A stretch of DNA of 64,000 nucleotides, from the NCBI RefSeq assembly GCF_023715225.1, contig NZ_JAMBNS010000003.1, positions 1-64,000 on the forward strand, written 5' to 3'. Under the pieces are notes generated by a model. The model saw only the letters and a program-made list of their open reading frames with translations, did no database searches and was not told the DNA's origin. Both the position numbers and the translations under genes were made by a program. The DNA comes from Robertmurraya korlensis. Lineage in GTDB: Bacteria; Bacillota; Bacilli; Bacillales; Cytobacillaceae. Below, piece after piece: positions 51,112 to 59,955 of this stretch; within the stretch, counting starts at the first letter, position 1; each line of letters opens with the position of its first letter.

Positions 51112-51756
51112 ATGAAATTACAATTAGCTTTAGATTTAGTCGATATCCCAGGTGCCATTGAATTAGTGAAGGAAGTAGAGGAACATGTTGATGTAGTTGA
51201 AATTGGAACACCAGTTGTCATCAATGAAGGTCTTAGAGCAGTAAAAGAAGTAAAGGCAGCATTTCCAAATCTTACTGTATTAGCCGACCTAAAAATCATG
51301 GACGCTGCTGGCTACGAAGTCAGCCAAGCTTCAGCTGCAGGAGCAGATATCGTTACGATTCTAGGTGTAGCTGAAGATGAGTCTATTAAAGGTGCAGTGG
51401 AAGAAGCAAAAAAACAAGGAAAACAAATTCTAGTAGATATGATTTCAGTTAAAGATATTGCTGCACGTGCCAAACAATTAGACGAATTTGGAGTCGACTA
51501 TATTTGTGTTCATACTGGATATGATTTACAAGCAGTTGGTAAAAATTCGTTTGAAGATCTTGCAACTATTAAGAGCGTGGTTAAAAATGCAAAAACAGCT
51601 GTTGCAGGAGGAATTAAACTAGAAACTCTTCCAGAGGTAATTGATCAAAAACCAGACCTAGTGATTGTCGGTGGTGGAATTACTGGAAAAGAGGATAAGA
51701 AGTCAGTAGCAGCAAAAATGCAAGAACTAATTCAAGAAGCAGTTGTACAAGGATAA
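51112..51756 (+). CDS. hxlA: 3-hexulose-6-phosphate synthase
   Basis: 214 residues, an orotidine-decarboxylase-like TIM barrel: MKLQLALDLVDIPGAIELVK, VVEIGTPVVINEGLRAV, LADLKIMDAAGYEVSQA (the D-x-K-x-x-D motif), ICVHTGYDLQAVG, VAGGIKLETLPEV and VIVGGGITG. It condenses formaldehyde with ribulose-5-phosphate, the first step of the ribulose monophosphate pathway; in Bacillus it serves formaldehyde detoxification. AAGGAGCG precedes the ATG. Confidence 0.96.
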   Translation: MKLQLALDLVDIPGAIELVKEVEEHVDVVEIGTPVVINEGLRAVKEVKAAFPNLTVLADLKIMDAAGYEVSQASAAGADIVTILGVAEDESIKGAVEEAKKQGKQILVDMISVKDIAARAKQLDEFGVDYICVHTGYDLQAVGKNSFEDLATIKSVVKNAKTAVAGGIKLETLPEVIDQKPDLVIVGGGITGKEDKKSVAAKMQELIQEAVVQG

Positions 51757-51763
51757 TACATCA

Positions 51764-52321
51764 ATGAATATCACTCAATACTTAAAGGAAGTGGTTCAGG
51801 AATTAAGTAAAACCGTTGATTTAATCCCTGAATTAGAAGCTGACAAATTATTGCATACCATCCTTGAATCCAAGAAAATCTTCGTGACAGGTGCTGGAAG
51901 GTCTGGCTTAATGGGAAAATCCTTTGCCATGCGAATGATGCATATGGGGCTTGATGCATATGTGGTCGGTGAAACGGTAACAGCTAACTTAGAACAAGGT
52001 GATTTATTGATTATTGGTTCAGGCTCTGGTGAAACGAATACGTTAATTCCAATAGCAGAAAAAGCTAAGAAGTTGGGTGGAGCAGTTGCATTAATTACCA
52101 CCTCTCCTGAATCTACCCTTGGAAAAATTGCGGATATAGTTGTTCCACTACCGGGTGCACAGAAAGATAGATCAAACAGTAATTATCAAACTTTACAACC
52201 GATGGGTTCTCTATTTGAACAAACTATGCTGTTATTTTACGATGCTTTAATATTAAGATTTATGGAGATTAAAGGATTAGACTCTAATAAGATGTACGGA
52301 AAACATGCAAATTTAGAATAA
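51764..52321 (+). CDS. hxlB: 6-phospho-3-hexuloisomerase
   Basis: 185 residues, same length as B. subtilis HxlB: a SIS-domain isomerase with VTGAGRSGLMGKSFAMRMMH, IIGSGSGETNTLIPIAEKAK, VPLPGAQKDRS and PMGSLFEQTMLLFYDALIL. It converts 3-hexulose-6-phosphate into fructose-6-phosphate. ATG 51764 is 8 bases after hxlA's stop; AAGGAT overlaps the hxlA end. An in-frame start 7 codons upstream would overlap hxlA. Confidence 0.96.
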   Translation: MNITQYLKEVVQELSKTVDLIPELEADKLLHTILESKKIFVTGAGRSGLMGKSFAMRMMHMGLDAYVVGETVTANLEQGDLLIIGSGSGETNTLIPIAEKAKKLGGAVALITTSPESTLGKIADIVVPLPGAQKDRSNSNYQTLQPMGSLFEQTMLLFYDALILRFMEIKGLDSNKMYGKHANLE

Positions 52322-52345
52322 AGTATTCTTTAAAAAATCCTTTCA

Positions 52346-52380
52346 CAACAAGGACCCTTATAATAAGAGGGTCTTTGTTG
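52346..52380 (+). terminator. hxlAB terminator
   Basis: CAACAAGGACCCTT pairs with AGAGGGTCTTTGTTG (52366-52380), a long stem, about 25 bases after hxlB. Confidence 0.8.
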
Positions 52381-52452
52381 ACTAAAAATAACTCTTAAAT
52401 TATTTTTACTTTTCATTTATGAAGCTAAAAACATAATTTAAGAACTAACCTA

Positions 52453-52640
52453 AACGGAGAAATTCCGTTTATTTTAGGAAATACCAACATGTCCTGCAAA
52501 ATAAGTGGAGTTTTTCCGCTTATATGAACCTAATCTTTAGATTTAGGTAAATTTAGAGAAGTTAATCGGAATATTTCCCCTTATATATGCTTCTTGACCC
52601 CCTACTAAACACATTAACCGGAATTTCTCCGCCTATGAAT
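52453..52640. repeat. four tandem-spaced CGGAAATTCCG-type repeats
   Basis: Related units of about 25 bases: AACGGAGAAATTCCGTTTAT (52453), AAGTGGAGTTTTTCCGCTTA (52504), AATCGGAATATTTCCCCTTA (52564) and AACCGGAATTTCTCCGCCTA (52615), 50-60 bases apart. Each is a short imperfect palindrome followed by TTAT/CTAT. No gene lies in this stretch; it may be a degenerate repeat array of mobile or structural origin. Confidence 0.65.
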
Positions 52641-52678
52641 TCCTATGCCTCTTAGAAAAAGTCAACAATGAATAACAA

Positions 52679-52719
52679 CAAAAATGCAGTCCAAAGTTGC
52701 GAATTGGACTGCATTTTTG
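52679..52719. terminator. bidirectional terminator near secreted hydrolase gene
   Basis: AAAATGCAGTCCAA (52681-52694) and TTGGACTGCATTTT (52704-52717) form a perfect 14-bp stem, with A-run left and T-run right. Confidence 0.85.
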
Positions 52720-52825
52720 TTTGATAATAAAGTTTTTGTACTTGAAAACCGAACCCGTTACCTGCTATGGTACCGTTTTTCTATACACGTATGTAGACAA
52801 GGAAAACTCCCTATCTATTAATCTA

Positions 52826-54019
52826 TTAATGAATAACTCTCATAACTCTTCCATTAAAAGTATCTGCCCAATATCCACTAGACATATTGGCAATAGCTAC
52901 ACCTGTAGAGCTTTGCGACCCAATAAATTTGCCGCCGCCAATATAGATTCCAACATGTCCATCCTGTTTATATGTATTAAAGAAAACCATATCACCAGGT
53001 CGCATCTCACTTACAGATACAGGTGTACCAGTACTTTTTAAGGAATCCGTGCTAGCGCCTACGCGAATACCAGCCTGTGAAAAGGCCCAAGATACAAAGC
53101 CAGAACAGTCAAAACGTCCATTTGCTATGTCAGAGGCTGTTCTTCCACCGCCAAAAACATAGACTGAATTTCCAATATATTTATAGCCTGCATTTATTAC
53201 AGTCGAAATAGCATCAGATGGAACAGCTGTATTTGAAACCGGTATTGAACTAGAGTTACTTACTGAAGTTCCTTTGCTTGTCCCAGTTTGAGAATTTGAA
53301 GGAGCAGTGGTTTTTACAGCCTCAGCAGCTGCTTGTAATTCTGCTTTCTGCTGTTGCAAACTAGATATTTCTGCTATGCTATCATTTTCTTGATTGACCA
53401 ACTGTGCTCTTAGAGCCTCATTGTTTGCCTTTTGCTCAGCAATTTGAGCTTGCATTCCCTCAAGTTCAACCTTCATACTGTTTAGGCCGTTTAGCTTTTG
53501 TTCGACTTCTTTGTATTTCTCTTCTACTTCCTTTTTATCCGCTTCATGTGCTTCTATCATTTCCCGGTCAGCATCTATTATTGTTGCCACTGCACCAACA
53601 CGGTCAATAAAATCACCAAAATTCTTCGAACCCAATACTACTTCCAGATAGCTTAACTGACCACCACTAGCTTGATAGGAAACAGCACGGGCTTTCAATG
53701 TTTCATTACGAACCACAATTCGTTCCTCAATCTCAGCTATTGCACTGTTCAGTTGTTCAATTTCAGTCTGTGTTTCCGCAATTTGAGCATTTGTAGATTC
53801 AATCTTAGCACTGTTGTCAGCAATAGCTTGTTCAATCTTCTGGATTTGTGCTTCTACTTCCGAACGCTGTGCTTGTAAACTACTAAGCTGCTGTTGAACG
53901 CTTACAATATTGCTTTCAATATTTTGAATGGATTCGGCATTTACTGGTGAAACAGTAAATAAGCTGCCTACTCCAAGTGTTACTGTTGTAATAAGTGTAA
54001 TTAATCTAGTTTTTTTCAA
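52826..54019 (-). CDS. secreted NlpC/P60 peptidoglycan DL-endopeptidase (CwlO-like)
   Basis: 397 residues. Signal peptide (MKKTRLITLITTVTLGVGSL..VNA, about 1-28), a long coiled coil (about 30-225, rich in Gln/Glu/Ala, with ASGGQLSYLEVVLGSKNFGD-FIDR as in CwlO-type proteins), a Ser/Thr linker, and a C-terminal NlpC/P60 domain (about 275-397) with catalytic Cys (RFDCSGFVSWAF), His (DGHVGIYIGGG) and a further polar residue. It should cleave D-Glu-meso-DAP bonds outside the cell for wall expansion. Start is TTG at 54019 behind GGGAGGATC. Confidence 0.93.
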   Translation of the reverse strand: MKKTRLITLITTVTLGVGSLFTVSPVNAESIQNIESNIVSVQQQLSSLQAQRSEVEAQIQKIEQAIADNSAKIESTNAQIAETQTEIEQLNSAIAEIEERIVVRNETLKARAVSYQASGGQLSYLEVVLGSKNFGDFIDRVGAVATIIDADREMIEAHEADKKEVEEKYKEVEQKLNGLNSMKVELEGMQAQIAEQKANNEALRAQLVNQENDSIAEISSLQQQKAELQAAAEAVKTTAPSNSQTGTSKGTSVSNSSSIPVSNTAVPSDAISTVINAGYKYIGNSVYVFGGGRTASDIANGRFDCSGFVSWAFSQAGIRVGASTDSLKSTGTPVSVSEMRPGDMVFFNTYKQDGHVGIYIGGGKFIGSQSSTGVAIANMSSGYWADTFNGRVMRVIH

Positions 54020-54298
54020 TTTAAGATCCTCCCTGCTTCCGCGCAGTGAAACAATTTATATGTAATTGACTTTTCGACAAAATTATCTATCTATTGCATT
54101 ATATCATCACAATTTGACAACAATATTTTAGAAATATTACAAATACATTACAAAATTCATCTGAATTTAACATTTTTAGTAGAAGCATATATAGAAGAAA
54201 TTATGGAGTTTAATAGTTTCCTTATTCTTACTTATTATTTTTGGTCACCTAGAATACTATATTTAATAGCTATCTTTTTATAACGATCGAAACTAAAC
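54020..54298. other. upstream region of the hydrolase gene
   Basis: AT-rich sequence with no supported gene or RNA element; the promoter of the minus-strand hydrolase gene must lie here, but I cannot choose a convincing -35/-10 pair. Confidence 0.4.
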
Positions 54299-54345
54299 AA
54301 AAAAGCCTAACTTATCCTTCTTGCTGGAAAAGAATCGGCTTTTTA
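54299..54345. terminator. hairpin with A- and T-runs
   Basis: AAAAAGCC (54300-54307) and GGCTTTTT (54338-54345) close a loop with partial internal pairing. Possible bidirectional terminator. Confidence 0.5.
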
Positions 54346-54496
54346 TTGATCTTAAGAAATGTGGAGTCTATCTTATTAGATTTTGTTGAGTGAATACTAT
54401 TTTTCAATTTCTATTTGAAAAGGTTAACCTAAGTAACAAGATGTTTTAATAAATTATTTTCGTTTCAAATGGAGGGCGAATTATACATACTAAGAA

Positions 54497-54534
54497 TAAA
54501 AACCAGACAGAATTAATTTTCTGTCTGGTTTTAT
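54497..54534 (-). terminator. terminator of the GH106-like gene
   Basis: AAAACCAGACAGAA (54499-54512) and TTCTGTCTGGTTTT (54519-54532), a perfect 14-bp stem, followed by TATTCTTAG on the minus strand. Confidence 0.88.
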
Positions 54535-54557
54535 TCTTCAGCATGCTCAAACTTCAA

Positions 54558-57500
54558 TTATTTTTTTGTAAAAGGAATGATTTTTACCTGCCCAGTTATT
54601 CCGTAATCATTTTTCCTATTATAAAAAGCTGGACGAATAGTTGATAGGGCATTGCCTAATGTTGTTACGGTTTCAATTTCAATTGTATTATCTCCTGAGG
54701 TTAATAGCCCGCTTATATCAGTCTTTAAAGACAATGGATTAACATTTGGCAATTCTACACCATTTATAGATACTCTAACAGTGTCATAACTATTTTCAAT
54801 AGTTAAATAGGCTCCATTCTTCTCCTTCCATGAAGACGGTAAGGTCAAAGTTGTTGAATAGTTTCCGACCCCAGAAATCGTTCCTAAGTCAACATCCTTC
54901 GTTGAAACTGTTCCATCTTCCTCCGTTACAGTTGCTTTAATAGTGCCTAATTCAGTCCATGTTTTTAATGTTGGTAATGATATGTTAGAGATCGTTGTAT
55001 ACTTCATTTCAGAAGCATCAGGACCCACGGCAGAAATATCATTTTTATTTGTAAAAGACTTAATTTCTAAGTCCCAGTTATCTACTACAATTGAGTCTTG
55101 TAAGGATATTTGTTTTTTAGATACTTGATCCCCATTAACCCAATTTTTAGGAGCTACTGCAATCAGTGTTGCATCATTTACATCCAATGTTACTTCAACA
55201 ACAATTTTCCCATTTGAATCTACTTCATAATTTCCAATTCTTTCAATTTTACCTGTATAAGCATTTAACGTATAAGGTACACCCTCTCCCGTTAAGGCAA
55301 TTTTCGTTGTAACTGTTCCCCCGTCTTCTTTCTTATATCCATAATTAGTTAAGGAATTATGGAATGTACTATCGATCCCTTCTACATAATTTCGTGATCG
55401 ATTATACACATAGTAAATATCTGCATCTTCTGTTTTTGTCCGATAAGACATAATACGTTCTGGAGTCTTATTTTCGGCATAAGGGGCTACTTTTAATTTC
55501 GTTAAAGCACTTGGTACTTCTCCCTGAGATGCAACTACCACCACATTTTTACTTTTCTTTAGTTTTGTTATAGCGCTATCGAATTCCGCCTTCTCTTGAT
55601 TTGTGACGATTCCAGGCATTCCAGTCGGGTAGGAACCAACCATGATAATTGGCAGCCCTGCATTCGCATATTCGACCATTTTCTTCACTGCTGATAGGGT
55701 CATTAGAGCGTTTCCAACGTCCTGCATATCCTTTGTATTTGTTGTATCAAAAACAAAGGCCTGGTATTCTGCAGTATTTGAAGCAAGTTTGCCATTTTTC
55801 ACCGTAGCTTCAGGTAAATCTAGTGAAGCTGGGCTTAGGAAATCATAAGTGAATCCTGCATCTGAGAGCTCTGGATCTCTCCATATACCTGACACATGTC
55901 TTGGCCACCAATAACTGTGTTTGTAGACAGCAATATCTCGCTTTGTTGTTCCCTCTCTTATTGCAAAGGAGGTACGAGCTAAATAATCTCCTAATATATC
56001 CATATGCTCCCATTGTGGCATATTATCCTTCCACGCCTCACTGAAGAAGTTTCCAAATGGAGATCTTCCTGGCCACATAGCGTTCGCATTCCCTGGAGTA
56101 TCCATATAACTATAAGCATACGTATGCAATAAGCTCTGATTAATACCAGCTGCAAATGCCCGATTCGCTTGGTCTACCACAGTTTTTATTGGTAAAGCAT
56201 ATGCACCAATTTTTGTTCCATACGTTGCACTTAATTCATTTGAAACTTCATCTTTCCCAAGAAGGTGGTTGGCTGAAGACATTGCTGTGTAATAATCAAT
56301 ACTATCTACTAAGTTCAAGGATTCAACATCTGGAACATCTACAGCAGCTGCAGCTTGAATCATGTCTAGGCGGCTGGTTGCATACACTACTTGTGCTCGA
56401 TACAATAATCCAAGTTCATTGGATCTCTTGGTCAATCCTTCGAGATGATATTTTACATGTAAATCTGTCATAGCTTGTCGGATTTCTTCTAACACGTCTA
56501 CTTCCGATCCATCGGAGAAAGCAAATCCGAATTTGGTTGAAGCATTTGTGTCATTCGTTGCATAGAAAATGGCTGGCAAATATTTTGTGATTTCTTTCCC
56601 CGTTAATTCTTTAAACTTCTCCGGTAATTCTAGAGCCCAATTGGCTGAAGCCCCATAAGAATCACTAAAAATATGTCCTCCGTTTTTCTTTAGCAAATTC
56701 TTCATATCTTCATACCCCGGTTGGCCAAGTCTGAAGATATCTTTTTCATAATAGTCCATCACTGCGTCGGTTCCTGCCTGGCTGAAGTAATCTATTTTAT
56801 AGGATGGATATTTAGTCACACCACTTATTGACGCTCCCTCACCTCTCCACCAAAAACCTAGTATTTCCCAGTTCCCTTCGCCATTATAAACTTTTTTGAT
56901 TTCGTCCTTAACCTTATTTCTTTCTGACAAAGTAGTTTCAGGATTATATAGCGCACTTACATCAATGGTTTTATTAGGATCAATAATGTCATAGTTAGCA
57001 TCAAATGTTGTAATGCCAGCTTTACCACGACGTTCACCTGACAAACCATCGGCTTCTATTAACTTATTAACCTTTTTATTCTTCTCCGTAACATTGACTA
57101 ATAGGGCGGCATAGAAGTGATCTTGAATGTTTTGTGTAGAACCATCTATGTTACTTACATAGGTAGCAGTTGCGGGAGTAATCTCTGATAAAGGTGGTAG
57201 GTTGTTAACAGCATCCGTTACTGTAGTTGCTTTATGTACAAGTGTTTTGGACGCTGCATCATCATTTGGAGATATACCTGGCACATGAGTATTTGACCCA
57301 TTATTAACTGAAATATGAAAATCAACTCTTATTCCAAGTTCATTTGCCTTTTTTAAAATTGTTCGAATCGAACGACTCCACTCCTCTGAACCCATTCCGT
57401 ATACATCTGCATAGTTTTCACCAGCATGAGGTTTTCCTTCTGGGATTATTCCTGTAGGATGAGCATTGGACATGACTTCAACTACACCATACCCAGCTTT

Positions 57501-57764
57501 AGATATAGCTTCTAACTCTCTAATCAGCTCTTTGTCATCTGTCATCCCCAGTGGCAAAGACCACCTAAACCCAGATTCAAATTTCTTTTCAGGATTTTCA
57601 AAGGATTGAACAAATGTGTCTTTACTTTTATTGAGTGTAACCGCCTGAACCCTTTCATTCTCTGTATGAACTGAAAAAACCGGTAAAACGATAGTTGATA
57701 TTAAGACAGTACTAGCAACAGAGGATTTGGCCACCTTTTTCCACTTACTCACAGTGCTTTTCAC
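54558..57764 (-). CDS. secreted GH106-like glycoside hydrolase, 1068 aa
   Basis: Signal peptide (about 1-34, KSSVASTVLISTIVLPVFSV). Mature start FRWSLPLGMTDDKELIRELE..AGYGVVEVMS resembles the first strands of GH106 (alpha-L-rhamnosidase) barrels. Then a long catalytic region with YGASANWALELPEKFKELTG, LLHTYAYSYMDTPGNANAMW, QWEHMDILGDYLARTSFAIR; a Rossmann-like insertion (AGLPIIMVGSYPTGMPGI, about 685-760); and a C-terminal beta-sandwich (about 960-1050, GNYSTTLTLPSSWKEKNGAY, VRVSINGVELPNVNPLSLKT). The last is galactose-binding-like, as in this family. It should release sugars from plant polysaccharide or glycosides outside the cell. GTG start at 57764 behind AAGGGGGAA. Monocistronic, with a cre site upstream. 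Substrate is inferred only from family resemblance. Confidence 0.8.
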   Translation of the reverse strand: MKSTVSKWKKVAKSSVASTVLISTIVLPVFSVHTENERVQAVTLNKSKDTFVQSFENPEKKFESGFRWSLPLGMTDDKELIRELEAISKAGYGVVEVMSNAHPTGIIPEGKPHAGENYADVYGMGSEEWSRSIRTILKKANELGIRVDFHISVNNGSNTHVPGISPNDDAASKTLVHKATTVTDAVNNLPPLSEITPATATYVSNIDGSTQNIQDHFYAALLVNVTEKNKKVNKLIEADGLSGERRGKAGITTFDANYDIIDPNKTIDVSALYNPETTLSERNKVKDEIKKVYNGEGNWEILGFWWRGEGASISGVTKYPSYKIDYFSQAGTDAVMDYYEKDIFRLGQPGYEDMKNLLKKNGGHIFSDSYGASANWALELPEKFKELTGKEITKYLPAIFYATNDTNASTKFGFAFSDGSEVDVLEEIRQAMTDLHVKYHLEGLTKRSNELGLLYRAQVVYATSRLDMIQAAAAVDVPDVESLNLVDSIDYYTAMSSANHLLGKDEVSNELSATYGTKIGAYALPIKTVVDQANRAFAAGINQSLLHTYAYSYMDTPGNANAMWPGRSPFGNFFSEAWKDNMPQWEHMDILGDYLARTSFAIREGTTKRDIAVYKHSYWWPRHVSGIWRDPELSDAGFTYDFLSPASLDLPEATVKNGKLASNTAEYQAFVFDTTNTKDMQDVGNALMTLSAVKKMVEYANAGLPIIMVGSYPTGMPGIVTNQEKAEFDSAITKLKKSKNVVVVASQGEVPSALTKLKVAPYAENKTPERIMSYRTKTEDADIYYVYNRSRNYVEGIDSTFHNSLTNYGYKKEDGGTVTTKIALTGEGVPYTLNAYTGKIERIGNYEVDSNGKIVVEVTLDVNDATLIAVAPKNWVNGDQVSKKQISLQDSIVVDNWDLEIKSFTNKNDISAVGPDASEMKYTTISNISLPTLKTWTELGTIKATVTEEDGTVSTKDVDLGTISGVGNYSTTLTLPSSWKEKNGAYLTIENSYDTVRVSINGVELPNVNPLSLKTDISGLLTSGDNTIEIETVTTLGNALSTIRPAFYNRKNDYGITGQVKIIPFTKK

Positions 57765-57800
57765 TAGATTTCCCCCTTATTAAATTTTTCCTAAACCGAA

Positions 57801-57814
57801 TGATATCGCTTTCA
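57801..57814. promoter_or_regulatory. cre (CcpA) site upstream of the GH106-like gene
   Basis: TGATATCGCTTTCA fits the cre consensus TGWNANCGNTNWCA completely, 37 bases upstream of the start codon. A possible minus-strand promoter (TTGACC..TCTACT, near 57912-57940) lies further upstream, so the site would act as a downstream roadblock or operator. Confidence 0.7.
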
Positions 57815-58019
57815 TTTTTTGCCATTGCTCTTTCTTCCTACCACTCCTTTTTACAGATTAATAATGCTTGCTGCACTATTAGATTACTAACTAATTTATT
57901 GCTTGAAAAGTAGACATTTCTCGGTTAGGGGGGTCAATCTTCGGAATAAAATTATAATTTTTATAATTTTCTAATAACTAATTTTAGCCATTTTGTTGTA
58001 AATGAATAAGAACTACTTT

Positions 58020-58061
58020 AAAAAAAGTAAGCCATTTCAATTTAAAGAAATGGCTCACTTT
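58020..58061 (-). terminator. terminator of the DUF3231 gene
   Basis: On the minus strand AGTGAGCCATTTC..GAAATGGCTTACT is followed by a run of T. About 25 bases downstream of the gene. Confidence 0.8.
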
Positions 58062-58083
58062 TATGGTCAAATAACAAAACAAA

Positions 58084-58863
58084 TTAGACTTTTCTATTAA
58101 CTACTTGTGGTGGTTGTTCAAACCATTTTTCTTTTATCGCTAATATTAAACCTAAACCATAAGATTTCTTCATATCATCAGAAATTTTGCTTAGTTTAGA
58201 TACAATATCGGTTCTTAAGCTGGAAGTCATAGCCTGACTTATCATAGTAAAACAGAATATTCCTAGACAAGTATTCGCAAAAAACAACATTAGCTTATCA
58301 GAAAATGGAGACATGTCTACATCGGAAATTTTATAGTCTCCAGATGCTGATATTGGAATATTTTCTTTATCAAGAACCTCTTGAAGTGATTGCAATACTT
58401 TTTCGATTCCATCTCTACCTTTGCTAAAATGCTGTTTTAACTCTTTTTCTTTTGCTAATTTACTAAAAGTGACAAATACCATTTTTGAAAACTGTGCTCT
58501 ATGAACAATTCTGGATAGATTAGAAATTTCAGCAGTATTAAGAGGTCTTGATCCGCCAAAAAAACCATTGAGATATGTGATCGAATCAGCAAATTCCACC
58601 TCACTATCTATCGCTACTTGTGGAGGTCTCAAATATACTCCTTGTGACAACATTAAGTCTACTAGTTCGTTCTGTATGTTTACATAAAATACAATGTTTT
58701 TTTGAAAGTGATTTCGCACATCTCTTCTTGTGCAATCTGATAATGCAATTGGATATGTACTCATCGATAGTAGTGTGAGATCAAAACAAAAATACAAAGT
58801 AAATGTATCAGAAAATACTTTTAGTGCATCAATTGTTAAATCTATTAGTTTTTTCCTATTCAT
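58084..58863 (-). CDS. DUF3231 family protein
   Basis: 259 residues, mostly helical: DLMLSQGVYLRPPQVAID.., FADSITYLNGFFGGSRPLNT-AEISNL.., MSPFSDKLMLFFANTCLGIF, ending SYGLGLILAIKEKWFEQPPQ. The RPP, GGSRPLN and EKWFEQPP phrases are the DUF3231 signature, a ferritin-like family frequent in spore-formers; usual members are about 330 residues with two repeats, so this is on the short side. No clear ribosome binding site before the ATG at 58863. Role unknown, often linked to sporulation. Confidence 0.75.
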   Translation of the reverse strand: MNRKKLIDLTIDALKVFSDTFTLYFCFDLTLLSMSTYPIALSDCTRRDVRNHFQKNIVFYVNIQNELVDLMLSQGVYLRPPQVAIDSEVEFADSITYLNGFFGGSRPLNTAEISNLSRIVHRAQFSKMVFVTFSKLAKEKELKQHFSKGRDGIEKVLQSLQEVLDKENIPISASGDYKISDVDMSPFSDKLMLFFANTCLGIFCFTMISQAMTSSLRTDIVSKLSKISDDMKKSYGLGLILAIKEKWFEQPPQVVNRKV

Positions 58864-59064
58864 TATTAATTATTTTTTAAAAATTAATTACTCCATCTCA
58901 CCTCACAAAACTAAAAATGTAACAACGTGTTTCATTTATGTAACTCATTATTTTAGTTGTTATACATAACTAGTTAGCCTTGACTTCTCCACAACAAAGA
59001 TAGAATAGGTATAATTAGATCTTATAAAATCATCTGAAAAACAAAGAATAGGTAGGTTAAAAAT

Positions 59065-59901
59065 ATGAAAAAGGCTATTTTTTTGGACATCGACGGAACT
59101 TTGGTTAACGACCATCTTGTAATCCCTGATTCTGCCAAACTTGCTGTACGAAAGGCTAGAGAAAATGGCCATTTTGTTTTTATTTGTACGGGAAGGCCAA
59201 AATCGCTAATTTCACCTGATATACTAGAAGTTGGGTTTGATGGGATTATTGGTTCTGCTGGAGGGTACATAGAAATGGATCAAGAGGTGTTATTACACGT
59301 AAATGTTAATAAAGAGGATGTAAAGCATGTTGTTGACTTTTTTACCCATCATGGAATCGAGTTTAATCTGGAATCAAACATTGGTATATTTACTGGTAAA
59401 AATGGTAACACTCGTATGCGATCCATTTTAGGAGAATTACAAAAAACTAATCCTAATACAAATCTAGATATAGAAAAAGGATTTAATTCTATTTTCGATT
59501 CTATTATTGAGAGTGAAGACTTACTTCGAGATGATATTAATAAGATTTCCTTTTTTGGATCAAAATTACCACTAGAGAGGATAAAACAAGAATTCGCATC
59601 TAAATTCACGGTCATCCCTAGCACAGTAGCTGCTTTCGGAGAAAATTGTGGTGAAATATCCATTCTTGGTGTAAATAAGGCAACAGGTATTGAAAAGATA
59701 ATTAATCACTTAAACATAAAAAAAGAGGATACCTTTGGATACGGTGATAGCTGGAATGATTTAGAAATGCTTGAATTCGTCCAGTACGGAATCGCCATGG
59801 GAAATGCAAATGAAGCTGTTAAAAATATAGCTAACGATGTTACTGACACACATGATGAGGATGGCATCTATAATAGCTTTAAAAAATATGGATTAATCTA
59901 A
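59065..59901 (+). CDS. HAD superfamily hydrolase, Cof type
   Basis: 278 residues. Motif I FLDIDGTLVND (nucleophile D9), motif II FICTGRPKS, motif III with K (..LGVNKATGIEK) and motif IV GYGDSWNDLEMLEF are intact, with a C2b cap between. Members dephosphorylate sugar phosphates or flavin/pyridoxal phosphates in the cytoplasm. It is convergent with the RpiR gene and shares a terminator with it. Confidence 0.93.
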   Translation: MKKAIFLDIDGTLVNDHLVIPDSAKLAVRKARENGHFVFICTGRPKSLISPDILEVGFDGIIGSAGGYIEMDQEVLLHVNVNKEDVKHVVDFFTHHGIEFNLESNIGIFTGKNGNTRMRSILGELQKTNPNTNLDIEKGFNSIFDSIIESEDLLRDDINKISFFGSKLPLERIKQEFASKFTVIPSTVAAFGENCGEISILGVNKATGIEKIINHLNIKKEDTFGYGDSWNDLEMLEFVQYGIAMGNANEAVKNIANDVTDTHDEDGIYNSFKKYGLI

Positions 59902-59910
59902 TTCATCTCA

Positions 59911-59936
59911 AAAAACCGCCAAGGCGGTTTTTCTGT
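59911..59936. terminator. bidirectional terminator
   Basis: AAAACCGCC-AA-GGCGGTTTTT between the convergent HAD and RpiR genes. Confidence 0.9.
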
Positions 59937-59955
59937 TTTTATTTTTCTATATTAC

